A DNA stretch of 64,000 nt from Terricaulis silvestris (GCF_009792355.1 NZ_CP047045.1:2444501-2508500), one strand, 5' to 3'; counted from the stretch's first letter, positions 43,530 to 53,355 are shown. Notes: generated by a model from the letters alone, not told the origin. A program made the numbers and translations.

Positions 43530-44645
43530 TTGACCGTCGTCATCTCCGCAACCGGCTTGTGGACGCCTGAAGCGTCGATCAGCAACGCCGAATTGGTCGC
43601 CAGCTACAACGCTTACGTTGAGCGGTACAACGCGGAGCATTCCGCTGAAATCCGCGATGGGCTGCGCGCGGCGCTGCAACCGTCGAGCGTCGAGTTCATC
43701 GAGAAAGCCTCCGGCATCAAGCATCGCTTTGTGCTGGATAAGGAAGGCTCGCTCGATGTGAACCGTATGGTTCCGCGCATTCCGGAGCGGCCGAACGAGC
43801 AGATTTCGCTGATGGCGGAAGTGTCGGTGAAGGCGGCCAAGCGGGCGCTGGAGCGCGCTGGCCGAAATGTCGCGGACGTCGGCGCGGTGATTTGTTCGTG
43901 CTCGTCACTGCAACGCCCCTATCCGGCGCTGGCGATCGAAGTCCAGGACGCGCTGGGCGCCGGGGGCTTCGGTTATGACATGAACGTCGCGTGCTCATCG
44001 GCGACGTTCGCGATTCAGAACGCGATCGACATTGTGCGGGCTGGGCATGCGCGTTCGGTGCTGGTCGTGAATCCGGAACTCACCACTGGCCACCTCAACT
44101 TCCGCGATCGCGACAGCCACTTCATCTTTGGCGACGCGGCGGTAGCGATCCTCGTTGAGCACGCTGACATCGCCCCGCCTGGCGCGTGGAGCGTTCTTGG
44201 CACCAAACTGAAGACCATCTTCTCGAACAACATTCGCAACAATTTCGGTTTCTTGAACCGCGCCGACGAAGCTCATCGCGACGATCCGGATAAGCTGATC
44301 ACTCAGCAAGGGCGCAAGGTGTTCAAGGAAGTGGTGCCGCTGGTGAGCGAGATGATCCTTGAGCACATGGCGCAGTTGAATCTGAGACCCAGCGACATGC
44401 GCCGGCTTTGGCTGCACCAGGCCAATTCCAACATGAACCGGCTGATCGCCGAACGGGTGTTGGGACACGAAGCGTCGCAGGATGAAGCGCCGACTGTGCT
44501 CGATGTTTACGGCAACACCGCTGGCGCCGGCTCGATCATCGCGTTCCACAATCACAGCGATGATCTGAAAGCCGGCGACAAGGGGCTGATCTGCTCGTTC
44601 GGCGCTGGCTATAGTGCGGGTTCCATCTTCGTGCAGAAGGTCTAA
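43530..44645 (+). CDS. FabH-like beta-ketoacyl-ACP synthase III
   Basis: 371 residues, longer than the ~317 of E. coli FabH because of an insert (ASYNAYVERYNAEHSAEIRDGLRAALQPSS). Catalytic Cys in NVACSSATFAIQNA, His in LWLHQANSNMN, Asn in VYGNTAGAGSII. This longer form resembles the FabH2/FabY-like enzymes of pseudomonads that accept longer acyl-CoA. Start is TTG 43530 with GGGGA upstream; no ATG is available. It may join beta-oxidation products to fatty-acid synthesis; specificity not provable here. Confidence 0.88.
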   Translation: MTVVISATGLWTPEASISNAELVASYNAYVERYNAEHSAEIRDGLRAALQPSSVEFIEKASGIKHRFVLDKEGSLDVNRMVPRIPERPNEQISLMAEVSVKAAKRALERAGRNVADVGAVICSCSSLQRPYPALAIEVQDALGAGGFGYDMNVACSSATFAIQNAIDIVRAGHARSVLVVNPELTTGHLNFRDRDSHFIFGDAAVAILVEHADIAPPGAWSVLGTKLKTIFSNNIRNNFGFLNRADEAHRDDPDKLITQQGRKVFKEVVPLVSEMILEHMAQLNLRPSDMRRLWLHQANSNMNRLIAERVLGHEASQDEAPTVLDVYGNTAGAGSIIAFHNHSDDLKAGDKGLICSFGAGYSAGSIFVQKV

Positions 44646-46840
44646 AGCGACGTCACCACGCGGCAATCGCCGTCGCGCGCCGCGACATGCACCAACACAT
44701 CATGATCGGCGCGCTGTAGTGAGAGATCGAGCGTGTTCTTGCCCATACGGAGGCGACGCAGCGTCACGCCATCGACGAAGTCCGGCAGGATCGGGCGATG
44801 TAAGCGGATGACGTTCTCGCGTGGCTCAAACTTCAGGCCGAGGCAGATCTGCATCATGTAGAGCATCGACCCTGTGGCCCATGCCTGCGGCGAGCACGCG
44901 ACAGGATAGAACACCGGACCCGTGCCACGGCGGCGCGGGAAGCCGCAGAAGAGTTCAGGCAAGCGGCGCAGATCCATGTGCGTCGACGCGGCGAACAATG
45001 CTTCGAACACGCGCGCGGCTTCGTGACGGAAGCCGTAGCGCGCGAAGCCGGCGGCGACGAGCGTGGTGTCGTGCGGCCAGACTGAGCCATTGTGGTAGCT
45101 CATCGGATTGTAGCGCGCTTCGGTGGTGGCGATGGTGCGGATGCCGAAGCCGGAGAACGACGCGCCGGACATCAAGGACGTCGCCACCGATGCCGCCCGC
45201 TCCGGCAACGCCAGTCCCGTGAACAGCACATGCCCTGCATTCGAGCTACGCACGCGGCACGGCCGCTTCTCGCCGTCCAGCGCCAGCACGTATGTGCCCA
45301 ACTCTTCATCGAAAAATTGCGCATCGAACCTACGTCGAAGCGCATCGGCGCGCGCGTCGAGTTGCGCGGCGCGCTCCATGAAGCCTAAGCGTGCGGCGAT
45401 CGTCGCAGCGGCGCGCCAGGCGCCGTAGGCATAGGCCTGCACTTCCACCAACGCGATCGAGCCGCGTGCGAGGGCGCCGTCGGCGTGGAAGATGGAATCG
45501 TGACTATCTTTCCAGCCTTGGTTGGCGAGCCCGGTTTCGGAGCGGCGACCGTATTCGATCCAGCCGTCGCCGTCGCGATCGCCGTACTTGTCCATCCACA
45601 ACAGCGCCGCTTCGATGTTGGGCCAGAGCGCGCGCACATGCTCGGCTTCGTCGGTGCGTTCGAGGTAAGCGCCGGCGAGGATGACGAAGAGCGGCGTGGA
45701 ATCGATGCTGCCGTAATAGCGGCGGAACGGCACCTCGCCGAGTTCGGCCATTTCGCTGCGGCGGAGTTCGTGGAGGATCTTGCCGGGCTCTGCATCGGAG
45801 AAATCGTCGAAGTCCTCGGCTTGGTTTGCGGCGAGGTGGCGCAGCACGCCGAGGGCGATGTGCGGATCGAGCCACAGCGTTTGCAGCGCGGCGATCAAGC
45901 CATCGCGGCCGAATACGGTGCTGAACCAGGGAATGCCGGCGTAGGGATACGGTCCCTCAGGCGTTTCCGTGATCAGCATGTAGAGATCGGAGACGCTGCG
46001 GCGCATGGCTTCGTTCAGCGTGTCGTTTGAGGTCGCGATCGACGCTGCCGCCGAAGACGAGACGCGGAGCGCGCGGCGGGCGTTGCGCATGGCGACAAAG
46101 AATGAGCGCCGCACCGGTTGCTCTTGCGCCGGCGCGCGGCAACCGGCCTGCATGAAGAGAATGCGCGTTTCGCCAGCGGCGAGATCGAGAAGGAAGTCCG
46201 CGCGCTCAGCTGTCAGCGCGGTCGGCGCGGGATCGAAGCGCAGATGCGTTTCGCGTCTTGTGGCGTCGAGGCCGATATAGGCGAAGGTGACGGCGTCGGC
46301 GCCAACAACGGGCGGCAGGTCCTTGCCACGATGCGGGCGGGTGTCGCCGCGGACTTCGAACACGTCGGCGAAATCGGCGCCATAGGCGAACGACAGCGTG
46401 AGGCGGCGCGGGCAGTCGTCAAAATTGCGGATCACGACGCGCTCGTACGCCGTCGCGTCCCATAGGATGCGGACGCGGCGTATGTGGATGTGGTCGTGGC
46501 GGAGGATTGGGCCGCCGTTCTCGCCCTCGAAATCTGGGTTGGTGAGGTCGCAAATCAGTGCCGCGTTGTCGTCGCGCAGGCCCGAGCTCAGCAGCAACGG
46601 GCGGACGCCGTTGAGCGCGAGATGAAGCTTCGAGAGGTGGCGGGTGTCGCGAAAGTAGAGCCCGTCCGGGCTGCCGGGCGCGCTGATGATGTCGCCGTTG
46701 GCGTCGTACACGGCAAAGCAATCGCCGTGTTTCAGCGTGCGCGGGCGCCGCTCCTGCAGCGATGTCGCCGCGCCAATCTGGAATTGCGCGCCGTCTTCAC
46801 GCGCAGGCAGCGCGGCAGGTTCTATGGCAGCGGCGGTCAC
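44642..46840 (-). CDS. Amylo-alpha-1,6-glucosidase-like glycogen debranching protein
   Basis: 732 residues. The N-terminal GDE_N-like domain (LKHGDCFAVYDANGDIISAPGSPDGLYFRDTRHLSKL) is followed by an (alpha/alpha)6 barrel: YPYAGIPWFSTVFGRDGLIAALQTLWL, DKYGDRDGDGWIEYGRRSETGLANQGWKDSHDS, and NPMSYHNGSVWPHDTTLVAAGFARYG. Family members hydrolyse alpha-1,6-linked glucose or related short oligosaccharides. Next to and on the same strand as a GT4 glycosyltransferase gene (15 bp gap), a repeated pairing, which suggests a role in storage or stress sugar metabolism. Confidence 0.9.
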   Translation of the reverse strand: MTAAAIEPAALPAREDGAQFQIGAATSLQERRPRTLKHGDCFAVYDANGDIISAPGSPDGLYFRDTRHLSKLHLALNGVRPLLLSSGLRDDNAALICDLTNPDFEGENGGPILRHDHIHIRRVRILWDATAYERVVIRNFDDCPRRLTLSFAYGADFADVFEVRGDTRPHRGKDLPPVVGADAVTFAYIGLDATRRETHLRFDPAPTALTAERADFLLDLAAGETRILFMQAGCRAPAQEQPVRRSFFVAMRNARRALRVSSSAAASIATSNDTLNEAMRRSVSDLYMLITETPEGPYPYAGIPWFSTVFGRDGLIAALQTLWLDPHIALGVLRHLAANQAEDFDDFSDAEPGKILHELRRSEMAELGEVPFRRYYGSIDSTPLFVILAGAYLERTDEAEHVRALWPNIEAALLWMDKYGDRDGDGWIEYGRRSETGLANQGWKDSHDSIFHADGALARGSIALVEVQAYAYGAWRAAATIAARLGFMERAAQLDARADALRRRFDAQFFDEELGTYVLALDGEKRPCRVRSSNAGHVLFTGLALPERAASVATSLMSGASFSGFGIRTIATTEARYNPMSYHNGSVWPHDTTLVAAGFARYGFRHEAARVFEALFAASTHMDLRRLPELFCGFPRRRGTGPVFYPVACSPQAWATGSMLYMMQICLGLKFEPRENVIRLHRPILPDFVDGVTLRRLRMGKNTLDLSLQRADHDVLVHVAARDGDCRVVTSL

Positions 46841-46855
46841 GCCGGGCTCCGCGGC

Positions 46856-47944
46856 TTAGCTCGCTTGCATGAATGGCGGGCCTGAACGACCGCCCGCGAG
46901 TGCTGCAACGCCGCGGAGTGCGGGCCGGCGGCTGTAGAGATCCACATAATCGCGCGCCATCCGCTCAACGGTAAAACGTTCTTCAAATCTGGCGCGGACG
47001 CCGCGACGGTCCAGGGCAAAGGCGCGTTCAACGGCCGCAACAGCATCGTCGATACTATCCACGATGAAGCCACTGACGCCGTCATCGATCACCTCGGGCA
47101 CGGAGCCGCAGTTCCATCCGATCACCGGCGTACCACAAGCCATGGCCTCAATCATGACGAGGCCGAACGGTTCGCACCAATCGATCGGAAACAAAAGCGC
47201 GCGCGCTTCGCCAAGGAATTTTGCCTTCTCGCGCTCGCCGATCTCTCCGACATATTCGACGTTCGGGTGAGCGCGGATCATGGGCTCGATGACTTCGTCC
47301 CAATATTCCTGATCCGCGTTATCCACCTTCGCCGCGATTTTCAGCGGCAGGCCCAAGCGCGCGGCGATCTCGATCGCGCGGTCGGGGCGCTTCTCTGGAG
47401 AAATGCGGCCGAGGAAGGCGAGATAGCCGTGCTCGCCGCTCGGGTTGAACGGCAGCAGATCGCGTGGCAGGCCGTGATAAATCGTGCCTAGCCAATTCAC
47501 CGGCGGCATCGGCCGGCGTTGGGCGTTGGAGATCGACACCAGCGGCAAGCGCGGGAATTGGCGATAGAACGCGCGTAAATCCGGCAGATCCAAGCGGCCA
47601 TGGAGCGTGGTCAGCGTTTTGTGGGCATAAGTGCGCACGACCGGCGCGTGGAAGAGATCGATGTGGAAATGTAGCAGGTCGAACTCGTGGGCGCGCCGCG
47701 AGACCTGCTCCAGCATCACCATGAGATGGGGAAAGTGATCCTTCACGTCGGGATTGAGCCGCAGCGCCTGCTCTGAACACGGCACCAGCTCGGCCGCTGT
47801 GATGGAGTCGCCGCTCGCGAACAGCGTCACGTCGTGGCCCTGCTCGACCAATTCTTCCGTGAGATACGAAACCACGCGTTCGGTGCCGCCATAGAGTGCA
47901 GGCGGGCAGCGCTCCGCCAGTGGCGCGATCTGCGCGATTTTCAT
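46856..47944 (-). CDS. Glycosyltransferase family 4
   Basis: 362 residues. GT4 features: MKIAQIAPLAERCPPALYGGTERVVSYLTEEL, LLHFHIDLFHAPV, LAFLGRISPEKRPDRAIEIA, the E-x7-E motif CEPFGLVMIEAMACGTPVIGWNCGSVPEVIDDGVSG. Transfers a sugar from a nucleotide donor. Precedes the debranching-enzyme gene by 15 bp in the same operon. Donor and acceptor unknown. AAGGCGG lies ahead of the ATG. Confidence 0.9.
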   Translation of the reverse strand: MKIAQIAPLAERCPPALYGGTERVVSYLTEELVEQGHDVTLFASGDSITAAELVPCSEQALRLNPDVKDHFPHLMVMLEQVSRRAHEFDLLHFHIDLFHAPVVRTYAHKTLTTLHGRLDLPDLRAFYRQFPRLPLVSISNAQRRPMPPVNWLGTIYHGLPRDLLPFNPSGEHGYLAFLGRISPEKRPDRAIEIAARLGLPLKIAAKVDNADQEYWDEVIEPMIRAHPNVEYVGEIGEREKAKFLGEARALLFPIDWCEPFGLVMIEAMACGTPVIGWNCGSVPEVIDDGVSGFIVDSIDDAVAAVERAFALDRRGVRARFEERFTVERMARDYVDLYSRRPALRGVAALAGGRSGPPFMQAS

Positions 47945-48135
47945 GAAGACACCGCCTTTTGGTCAACCGGAGAGAAAAGCGGCGAGGCCCGCTCAAGTTC
48001 CAGCGGCTAAACAGCCTGCGTTCGCGGGCGCCATATGGTACCGGCGAAAAAAAGTTAATGACGTAGGGAAGATTACCGCACGGCCATCCGTTCGGCAGCC
48101 CAGAGGACGCGTGTGTCGCGTCTGGAGGGCATATC

Positions 48136-50829
48136 ATGTATTTCAACCATCGCGCCCAGCTTCTACTTGGCGCCGATCTCGACCTGATCTCGCGCAAATT
48201 GCACCCGTTGGATGACGCCTGGGGCACGGTGGATCCGCTGCGCTCGCTTGGCGTAGGGGAAACCACCCGCACGCCCGCGCCGTTTGGCGCCGGACATCGC
48301 GTTAGCCAGCGCAAGCTGCTGGACGCGTTCCAGGTCGATGGCGTCGGCGACGACAAGGATATTCCCGCCGGGCCGCTGTTGCTGCTGACGCTCGACCAGC
48401 AGCCGGGTGACACCAGCACGCAGGCAGAACTCACGGTTGACGGCCCGCACGTCGTCTCGACGATCGACGCGATCGGAGACTTCGACTTCTTCAGCGTCGA
48501 ACTGGAGGCCGGCCAATACTACAATATCGGCCAGTTTCTCGTTGTGGGCGGTCCGAGCGGCGTACCGCTCAGCGATGCCTACATCGAACTTTACAATGCC
48601 GACGGCGAGCTGATCGTGACGGCGGACGGCGGCGGCGCGAACACGCCGTCTGGGCTCGACGCGCTGCTCACCTATCAGGCCACGTACACAGGCACTTACT
48701 TCATCAACGCGCGTGCATTCGATCAGGACGGCACGAACGGTACCGGCGGAGATGCCGTCGGCGACTACGAAGTGTTCGTGCAGAAGATCGACTATGTGGC
48801 CGATCCTTACGCCTACAAGCCGTTCTACTCGCCCGACAGCCCGCTGCACTCGATCGACTGGGGCACGCAGCTCGACCACACCAGCCGCAATCCGGATGGA
48901 AACAACGGCACGCGCGACAACGGCGTGCCGAACACCGGCACTTACGTCGATCCTGCCACCGGCATCGTTGGCAAGAACGTCATCACCTATTACTTCGCCA
49001 AGACCGGCGAACTCTTCATCGACGAAGACCCGACCACGCCGGGCTCCACCGACACGATGATCGCCAAGGGCTTCGAGCAATGGGAGAAGGACGCGTTCCG
49101 CCTGGCGCTCGACCAATACGAAAAGGTCGCCGACATTATCTATCTTGAGGTCGATAACCGGGCTGAGGCTGACTTCAATTTCGTCACCTATCCCGGCACG
49201 CCGGGCGTCGGCGCCAGTCTGCTTGGCCGCATGAGCCCGCCGGATGAAGAAAACGAGGGCCAGGCCGAGTTCAACGCCGGCGATGTGCGCTGGACGCAGG
49301 AGGGCTTGCAGCAAGGCGGCTTCTACTTCCCGACACTGCTGCACGAGTTCGGCCACGGCCACGGCATGGCGCACCCGCACGACAATGGCGGCCACTCAAG
49401 CATCATGCGCGGCGCTGGCGGCGGCACGGCTGGCATCGGTGGCGGCCTCGGCGACTTTGGCTTGAGCCAGCAAGTCTTCACCATCATGTCCTACAATGAC
49501 GGTTGGCAAACTTCGCCCTACGGCCAATCGCGCTCGGGCGGCATCACCGGCACGGAAGTTGATCACTTCGGCTGGGTTGGCACGCTCGCGGCGCTCGACA
49601 TCGCGGTGATCCAGGACAAATACGGCGTCAACGAAGAATGGGCGGCTGGCAACGACGTCTACACACTGAAGGACGTCAACGCCGCCGGCACGTTTTACGC
49701 CACCATCTGGGACGGCGGCGGCACCGACGAGATCCGCTATGACGGCGCCAAGAACGCCAGCATCGATCTTCGCGCGGCGACGCTGCAATACGAAGAAGGC
49801 GGCGGCGGCTGGGTCTCCTACGCCTATGGAATCTATGGCGGCTACACCATCGCCAACGGCGTCACCATCGAGAACGCAACTGGCGGCGCAGGCGCCGATA
49901 CGTTGGTCGGCAACGACGCCGCCAACGTGCTCAGCGGCAATGACGGCGACGATGTGTTCCTCGGCAACGCGGGCGCGGACACGCTGAACGGCGGCGCGGG
50001 CGCCGACACGTTCTTCGGCGGCGCCGGGGCCGATCGGTTCAATGGCGGCGACGGCGTCGATACGGTTTCGTACGCCGAGGCGGCGTCGGGCGTCACCGCT
50101 TACATCTCCGGCAAGGCCGGCGTCGGCGGCGAGGCCCAGGGCGATGTCGCCTCGGGCGTCGAGGTGCTCGTGGGTTCGGCGCACGCCGACAAACTCTATG
50201 GCGACGCCGTGACGAACGATCTGCGCGGCGGCGACGGCGCCGACACGGTGGACGGTGCGGCCGGAAACGACCGCGTCGATGGCGGCAATGGCGATGATTT
50301 CGTGCTTGGCGGCGCGGGTGATGATTTCGTCATTGGCGGCTCTGGCGCGGACCGCGTCAACGGCGGCGCAGGCAACGACATCGCGGACTATTCCGGTTCG
50401 GAGTCCGGCGTCGTGATCAACCTGCAGTCTGGCGCAACGTCCGGCGGCCATGCCCAAGGCGACATGCTGATCGGGATCGAGGGCCTGAGCGGTTCCGCCT
50501 TCGGCGACACGCTCTACGGCAACAGCACGGCAAACACGCTGAATGGCGGCGGCGGCGCCGACATTCTCTCAGGCGGCGCGGCGAACGACCGGTTCGTGTT
50601 CCAAGCCGGCCAAGCCAACGGCGACATCGCACTCGACTTTGCCGGCGCAGGTGAGGCGCTGGGCGATGCGATCACGTTCGAGGGCTACGGCTCGGCGGCC
50701 GACGGCGCGCACGTCACGCGCATCGACCTGACGCACTGGCAGGTCACGTCCGCCGACGGTCTGATCAACGACATCATCACGCTGGCGAACGGCGCGACGA
50801 TCGATCAGAGCGATTACATGTTCAGCTAG
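48136..50829 (+). CDS. Serralysin-like M10 metalloprotease with RTX repeats, secreted
   Basis: 897 residues. An N-terminal region (~residues 100-215: DAIGDFDFFSVELEAGQYYNIGQFLV) looks like a PPC-type calcium domain. The catalytic core has ITYYFAKTGELFID, LLHEFGHGHGMAHPHDNG with HExxHxxxxxH (His403, Glu404, His407, His413), and the Met-turn VFTIMSYNDG. From ~residue 585 the chain is built of GGAGADTL-type nonapeptides (calcium-binding RTX), with a hydrophobic YMFS end as in type I secretion substrates. GGAGG lies six bases before the ATG. No T1SS genes are in the window. Confidence 0.9.
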   Translation: MYFNHRAQLLLGADLDLISRKLHPLDDAWGTVDPLRSLGVGETTRTPAPFGAGHRVSQRKLLDAFQVDGVGDDKDIPAGPLLLLTLDQQPGDTSTQAELTVDGPHVVSTIDAIGDFDFFSVELEAGQYYNIGQFLVVGGPSGVPLSDAYIELYNADGELIVTADGGGANTPSGLDALLTYQATYTGTYFINARAFDQDGTNGTGGDAVGDYEVFVQKIDYVADPYAYKPFYSPDSPLHSIDWGTQLDHTSRNPDGNNGTRDNGVPNTGTYVDPATGIVGKNVITYYFAKTGELFIDEDPTTPGSTDTMIAKGFEQWEKDAFRLALDQYEKVADIIYLEVDNRAEADFNFVTYPGTPGVGASLLGRMSPPDEENEGQAEFNAGDVRWTQEGLQQGGFYFPTLLHEFGHGHGMAHPHDNGGHSSIMRGAGGGTAGIGGGLGDFGLSQQVFTIMSYNDGWQTSPYGQSRSGGITGTEVDHFGWVGTLAALDIAVIQDKYGVNEEWAAGNDVYTLKDVNAAGTFYATIWDGGGTDEIRYDGAKNASIDLRAATLQYEEGGGGWVSYAYGIYGGYTIANGVTIENATGGAGADTLVGNDAANVLSGNDGDDVFLGNAGADTLNGGAGADTFFGGAGADRFNGGDGVDTVSYAEAASGVTAYISGKAGVGGEAQGDVASGVEVLVGSAHADKLYGDAVTNDLRGGDGADTVDGAAGNDRVDGGNGDDFVLGGAGDDFVIGGSGADRVNGGAGNDIADYSGSESGVVINLQSGATSGGHAQGDMLIGIEGLSGSAFGDTLYGNSTANTLNGGGGADILSGGAANDRFVFQAGQANGDIALDFAGAGEALGDAITFEGYGSAADGAHVTRIDLTHWQVTSADGLINDIITLANGATIDQSDYMFS
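49884..50604 (+). repeat. RTX-type nonapeptide coding repeats
   Basis: Repeated codons for GGxGxDxLx units (for example GGAGADTLNGGAGADTF) in the protease gene, interrupted by non-repeat spacers such as AEAASGVTAYISGKAG. Not a separate genetic element. Confidence 0.85.
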
Positions 50830-50858
50830 GATCGGGACACACCCGATCTTGGGGCGAA

Positions 50859-50895
50859 CCGGCGCCGGGAATTCGTGCTGCGATCCCGGCGCCGG
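50859..50895. terminator. Long hairpin between convergent protease genes
   Basis: A perfect 12-bp inverted repeat CCGGCGCCGGGA / TCCCGGCGCCGG with a 13-nt loop, in the 75-bp gap between the RTX protease and M2 peptidase stops. No T-run, so termination, if any, may be Rho-dependent or structural. Confidence 0.55.
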
Positions 50896-50904
50896 AAGCT
50901 CAAC

Positions 50905-52749
50905 TCACCAACCGCAGGTCCGGCCGCGGTTTTGCTCCTGCATGTATGTCATCAGCGGCGCGAAATAGCGGCTCATGGCGCCGCCATCCATTTGGCGCGT
51001 GCCGGTGAAGGCTTCCAGTGCATCCGGCCACGGACGCGAGGCGCCCATTTCCATCATGCGGTTGAAACGCTCGCCGACTTCGCGGTTGCCGTACACCGTG
51101 CAGCGATGCAGTGGGCCTTCCCAACCGGCTTGCTGGCAGGCCGCTTCGTAGAATTGAAACTGCAGCACGAAAGAGAGGAAGTAGCGCAGGTACGGGACGT
51201 TGTTGGCGATGTGATACTTGGCGCCCGGATCGAACATGGTTTCGTCGCGCGCGTTCGGCGGACGGATGCCTTGATAGCGTTCGCGTAACTCCCACCAGGC
51301 CGCGTTGTAGCGATCCGGGGTGATGCGGCCGTCGAACACTTGCCAGCGCCACTGATCGACGGTGAGCGCGAACGGCAGGAACGAGATTTTCTCAAGCGCC
51401 CGCTCCATGAGCAAGCTGTTGTCGGCGGACGCCGGCGGGATTTGGTTTTCACGCAGCAGGTTAATATCGACCAGATACTGCGGCGTGATGTTTAGCGCGA
51501 TGAAATCGCCGATGGCTTCGTGGAAGCCGTCATTGGCGCCGTTGCGATAGAGGAACGGCTGCTGATTGTAGGCGCGCTGGTAGAAATTGTGGCCGAGTTC
51601 GTGGTGGATGGTCTGGAAGTGCTCGGCGTTGATCTGGATGCATTGCTTCACGCGGAGATCTTCGACGTTGTCGATGTCCCAGGCTGAGGCGTGGCAGACA
51701 ACATCTCGATCGCGCGGGCGCGTCAGCAGCGAGCGTTCCCAGAACGTGTCCGGCAACTCCGCCATGCCGAGCGAGGTGTAGAACCGCTCGGCCGTTTCCG
51801 TCATCGACACCGGCGTGTAGCGCGCGCGGGTTAGCAGCTGCGTGGTATCGTAGGTCGCGCGTCCGCCTTGCGGGCGCACGAGGGGCATCAACGTGGACCA
51901 ATCCTGCGCCCACATATTGCCGAGAAGGTCGGCGCGGATCGGTTGATCCAGCGGCACAACTGTATCGCCGTAGGTCTGGTTGAGTCGTGCCCGGGTGTAG
52001 CAATGCAGCTGTTCGTAGAACGGCTGCAGCTGGCCCCATAGGCGCTCGACCTCGCGCTCCATGTCGGCAGCCGGCATGTCGTAGTTCGAGAGCCACATCT
52101 GGCCGACGTCTTCGAAGCCCAGATCACGTGCGCCTTCGTTGGCGATCTCGACCATGCGCGCATAGTCCTGGCGCATGGGCGCCGCAACGGCGTGCCACTC
52201 GGTCCACATCTCTTCGAGCCGCGCTGGGTTGCGCTCTGTGCCCATCAGGGTTTCGAGTTCGTCGAGTGTGACTTGGCGGCCTTGGTAATCGATGCGGCCA
52301 GTCGAATAGGTCGAAGCCAGGCGCGTGGTGATTTCCGAGAGCTGGCTTGCAGCGCCTTCGCGCTGCGGCGCGGGCAGCGTCAGGGCCAGGCGAAGCAGAT
52401 CGATCTTGCGGCGGGTATCCGCGGGCATTTCGGTGTCGGCGAAGCGCGCCGCGCCGCTGGCCAGACGCACGCGCGCTTCGGTGCCCTCCGCGTCGGTGCG
52501 CTGGAGCAGCCATTCGGTGTCGTAATTGATATTGGTATTATAAACCCACGCGACGCGGCCCTCGTACTCCGAGCGCCGCAGCAATTCCGCCTCGGCCGCT
52601 TCGACATATTGTTGCGCCGCTTCGGCGGTGGCGGGGCCGTCGCTTGGCGCGCTTCCTGTCGCGCCTGGCGTTGTCGTTGTGGCGCACGCCGCGAACGCGG
52701 CAATGGCGATCCAGGATGCTGCCATCCTCAGAAGCGGTTTCGCGAGCAT
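50905..52749 (-). CDS. M2-family peptidase (bacterial ACE-like), lipoprotein
   Basis: 614 residues. MLAKPLLRMAASWIAIAAFAACAT is a lipoprotein signal. The gluzincin site is NAEHFQTIHHELGHNFYQRAYN with His383-Glu384-x-x-His387 and third ligand Glu411 in GFHEAIGDF. The YDTEWLLQR..TEARVRLASGAARFAD and AWDIDNVEDLRVKQC stretches are those of the ACE/peptidyl-dipeptidase A family. These enzymes remove C-terminal dipeptides. Being an envelope protein, it probably trims scavenged peptides. AAGGGAGAG lies ahead of the ATG. Confidence 0.92.
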   Translation of the reverse strand: MLAKPLLRMAASWIAIAAFAACATTTTPGATGSAPSDGPATAEAAQQYVEAAEAELLRRSEYEGRVAWVYNTNINYDTEWLLQRTDAEGTEARVRLASGAARFADTEMPADTRRKIDLLRLALTLPAPQREGAASQLSEITTRLASTYSTGRIDYQGRQVTLDELETLMGTERNPARLEEMWTEWHAVAAPMRQDYARMVEIANEGARDLGFEDVGQMWLSNYDMPAADMEREVERLWGQLQPFYEQLHCYTRARLNQTYGDTVVPLDQPIRADLLGNMWAQDWSTLMPLVRPQGGRATYDTTQLLTRARYTPVSMTETAERFYTSLGMAELPDTFWERSLLTRPRDRDVVCHASAWDIDNVEDLRVKQCIQINAEHFQTIHHELGHNFYQRAYNQQPFLYRNGANDGFHEAIGDFIALNITPQYLVDINLLRENQIPPASADNSLLMERALEKISFLPFALTVDQWRWQVFDGRITPDRYNAAWWELRERYQGIRPPNARDETMFDPGAKYHIANNVPYLRYFLSFVLQFQFYEAACQQAGWEGPLHRCTVYGNREVGERFNRMMEMGASRPWPDALEAFTGTRQMDGGAMSRYFAPLMTYMQEQNRGRTCGW

Positions 52750-52800
52750 TGTCTCTCCCTTTACTGCCAGCGCGCGCTCTGACGGCGCGCGTTCCCCCGG

Positions 52801-53289
52801 TCACAAACCTTCCGCAGCGAGCCACTCGATGCCGTCCGCCGACATCATGAACACGGCCGCCTGGCGCGGACGCGCGCCGACAGCGGCGAAGAATTTCTGC
52901 GCCACCTCGTTTTCGACGCCCGTCGTGATGGCGAGTTCTCGCGCGCCAAGTTCACTCGCCCGGCGCGCCACGGCGGACATCATCTTGCGCGCCAGCCCGC
53001 CACGGCGGTGCGACGGCGCGACGTAGAGTTCGCACAGCACCACGGTGGGTGCGGCGCGGCGCATGTCGTAGCTCTTGGTGATGATGGCGTGCGCGATGAT
53101 GGGCGCATTGTTCCGTTCTTGCGCCACCCAGGCTTCGAACAGCGCGGTCGAACCAAAAGCATGGGCCTTGATCCGATCAGCTTCCAAGCCCGAGACCGCG
53201 CCTTCCTCGGCGGCCGCGTCAGCCGCGAGTTTGGCGATAGCGTCGGCGTCGCGCGGGACCGCGCGGCGAATTTGCATCGGAGTATCCAT
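52801..53289 (-). CDS. GNAT-family N-acetyltransferase
   Basis: 162 residues. IRRAVPRDADAIAKLAAD is the first strand and helix; LCELYVAPSHRRGGLARKMMSAVARRASELGARELAITTG holds the acetyl-CoA-binding loop (here RRGGLA rather than the usual RGxGIG). Acetylates an unknown amine. ATG 53289 is the N-terminus before IRRA. Downstream (by 51 bp) on the same strand as the M2 peptidase gene's start region. Confidence 0.85.
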   Translation of the reverse strand: MDTPMQIRRAVPRDADAIAKLAADAAAEEGAVSGLEADRIKAHAFGSTALFEAWVAQERNNAPIIAHAIITKSYDMRRAAPTVVLCELYVAPSHRRGGLARKMMSAVARRASELGARELAITTGVENEVAQKFFAAVGARPRQAAVFMMSADGIEWLAAEGL

Positions 53290-53355
53290 GCGTTGGCGTC
53301 ATGTAAGGCGCCTCAACCGACGCGAGGCAAGCGAAAGCCGACTGAAACCGGACGC

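Noticed and set aside
49884-50604. Regular repeats suggestive of a CRISPR or tandem array
   Set aside because: They encode RTX nonapeptides in one continuous coding frame; spacing and sequence vary with codon use.
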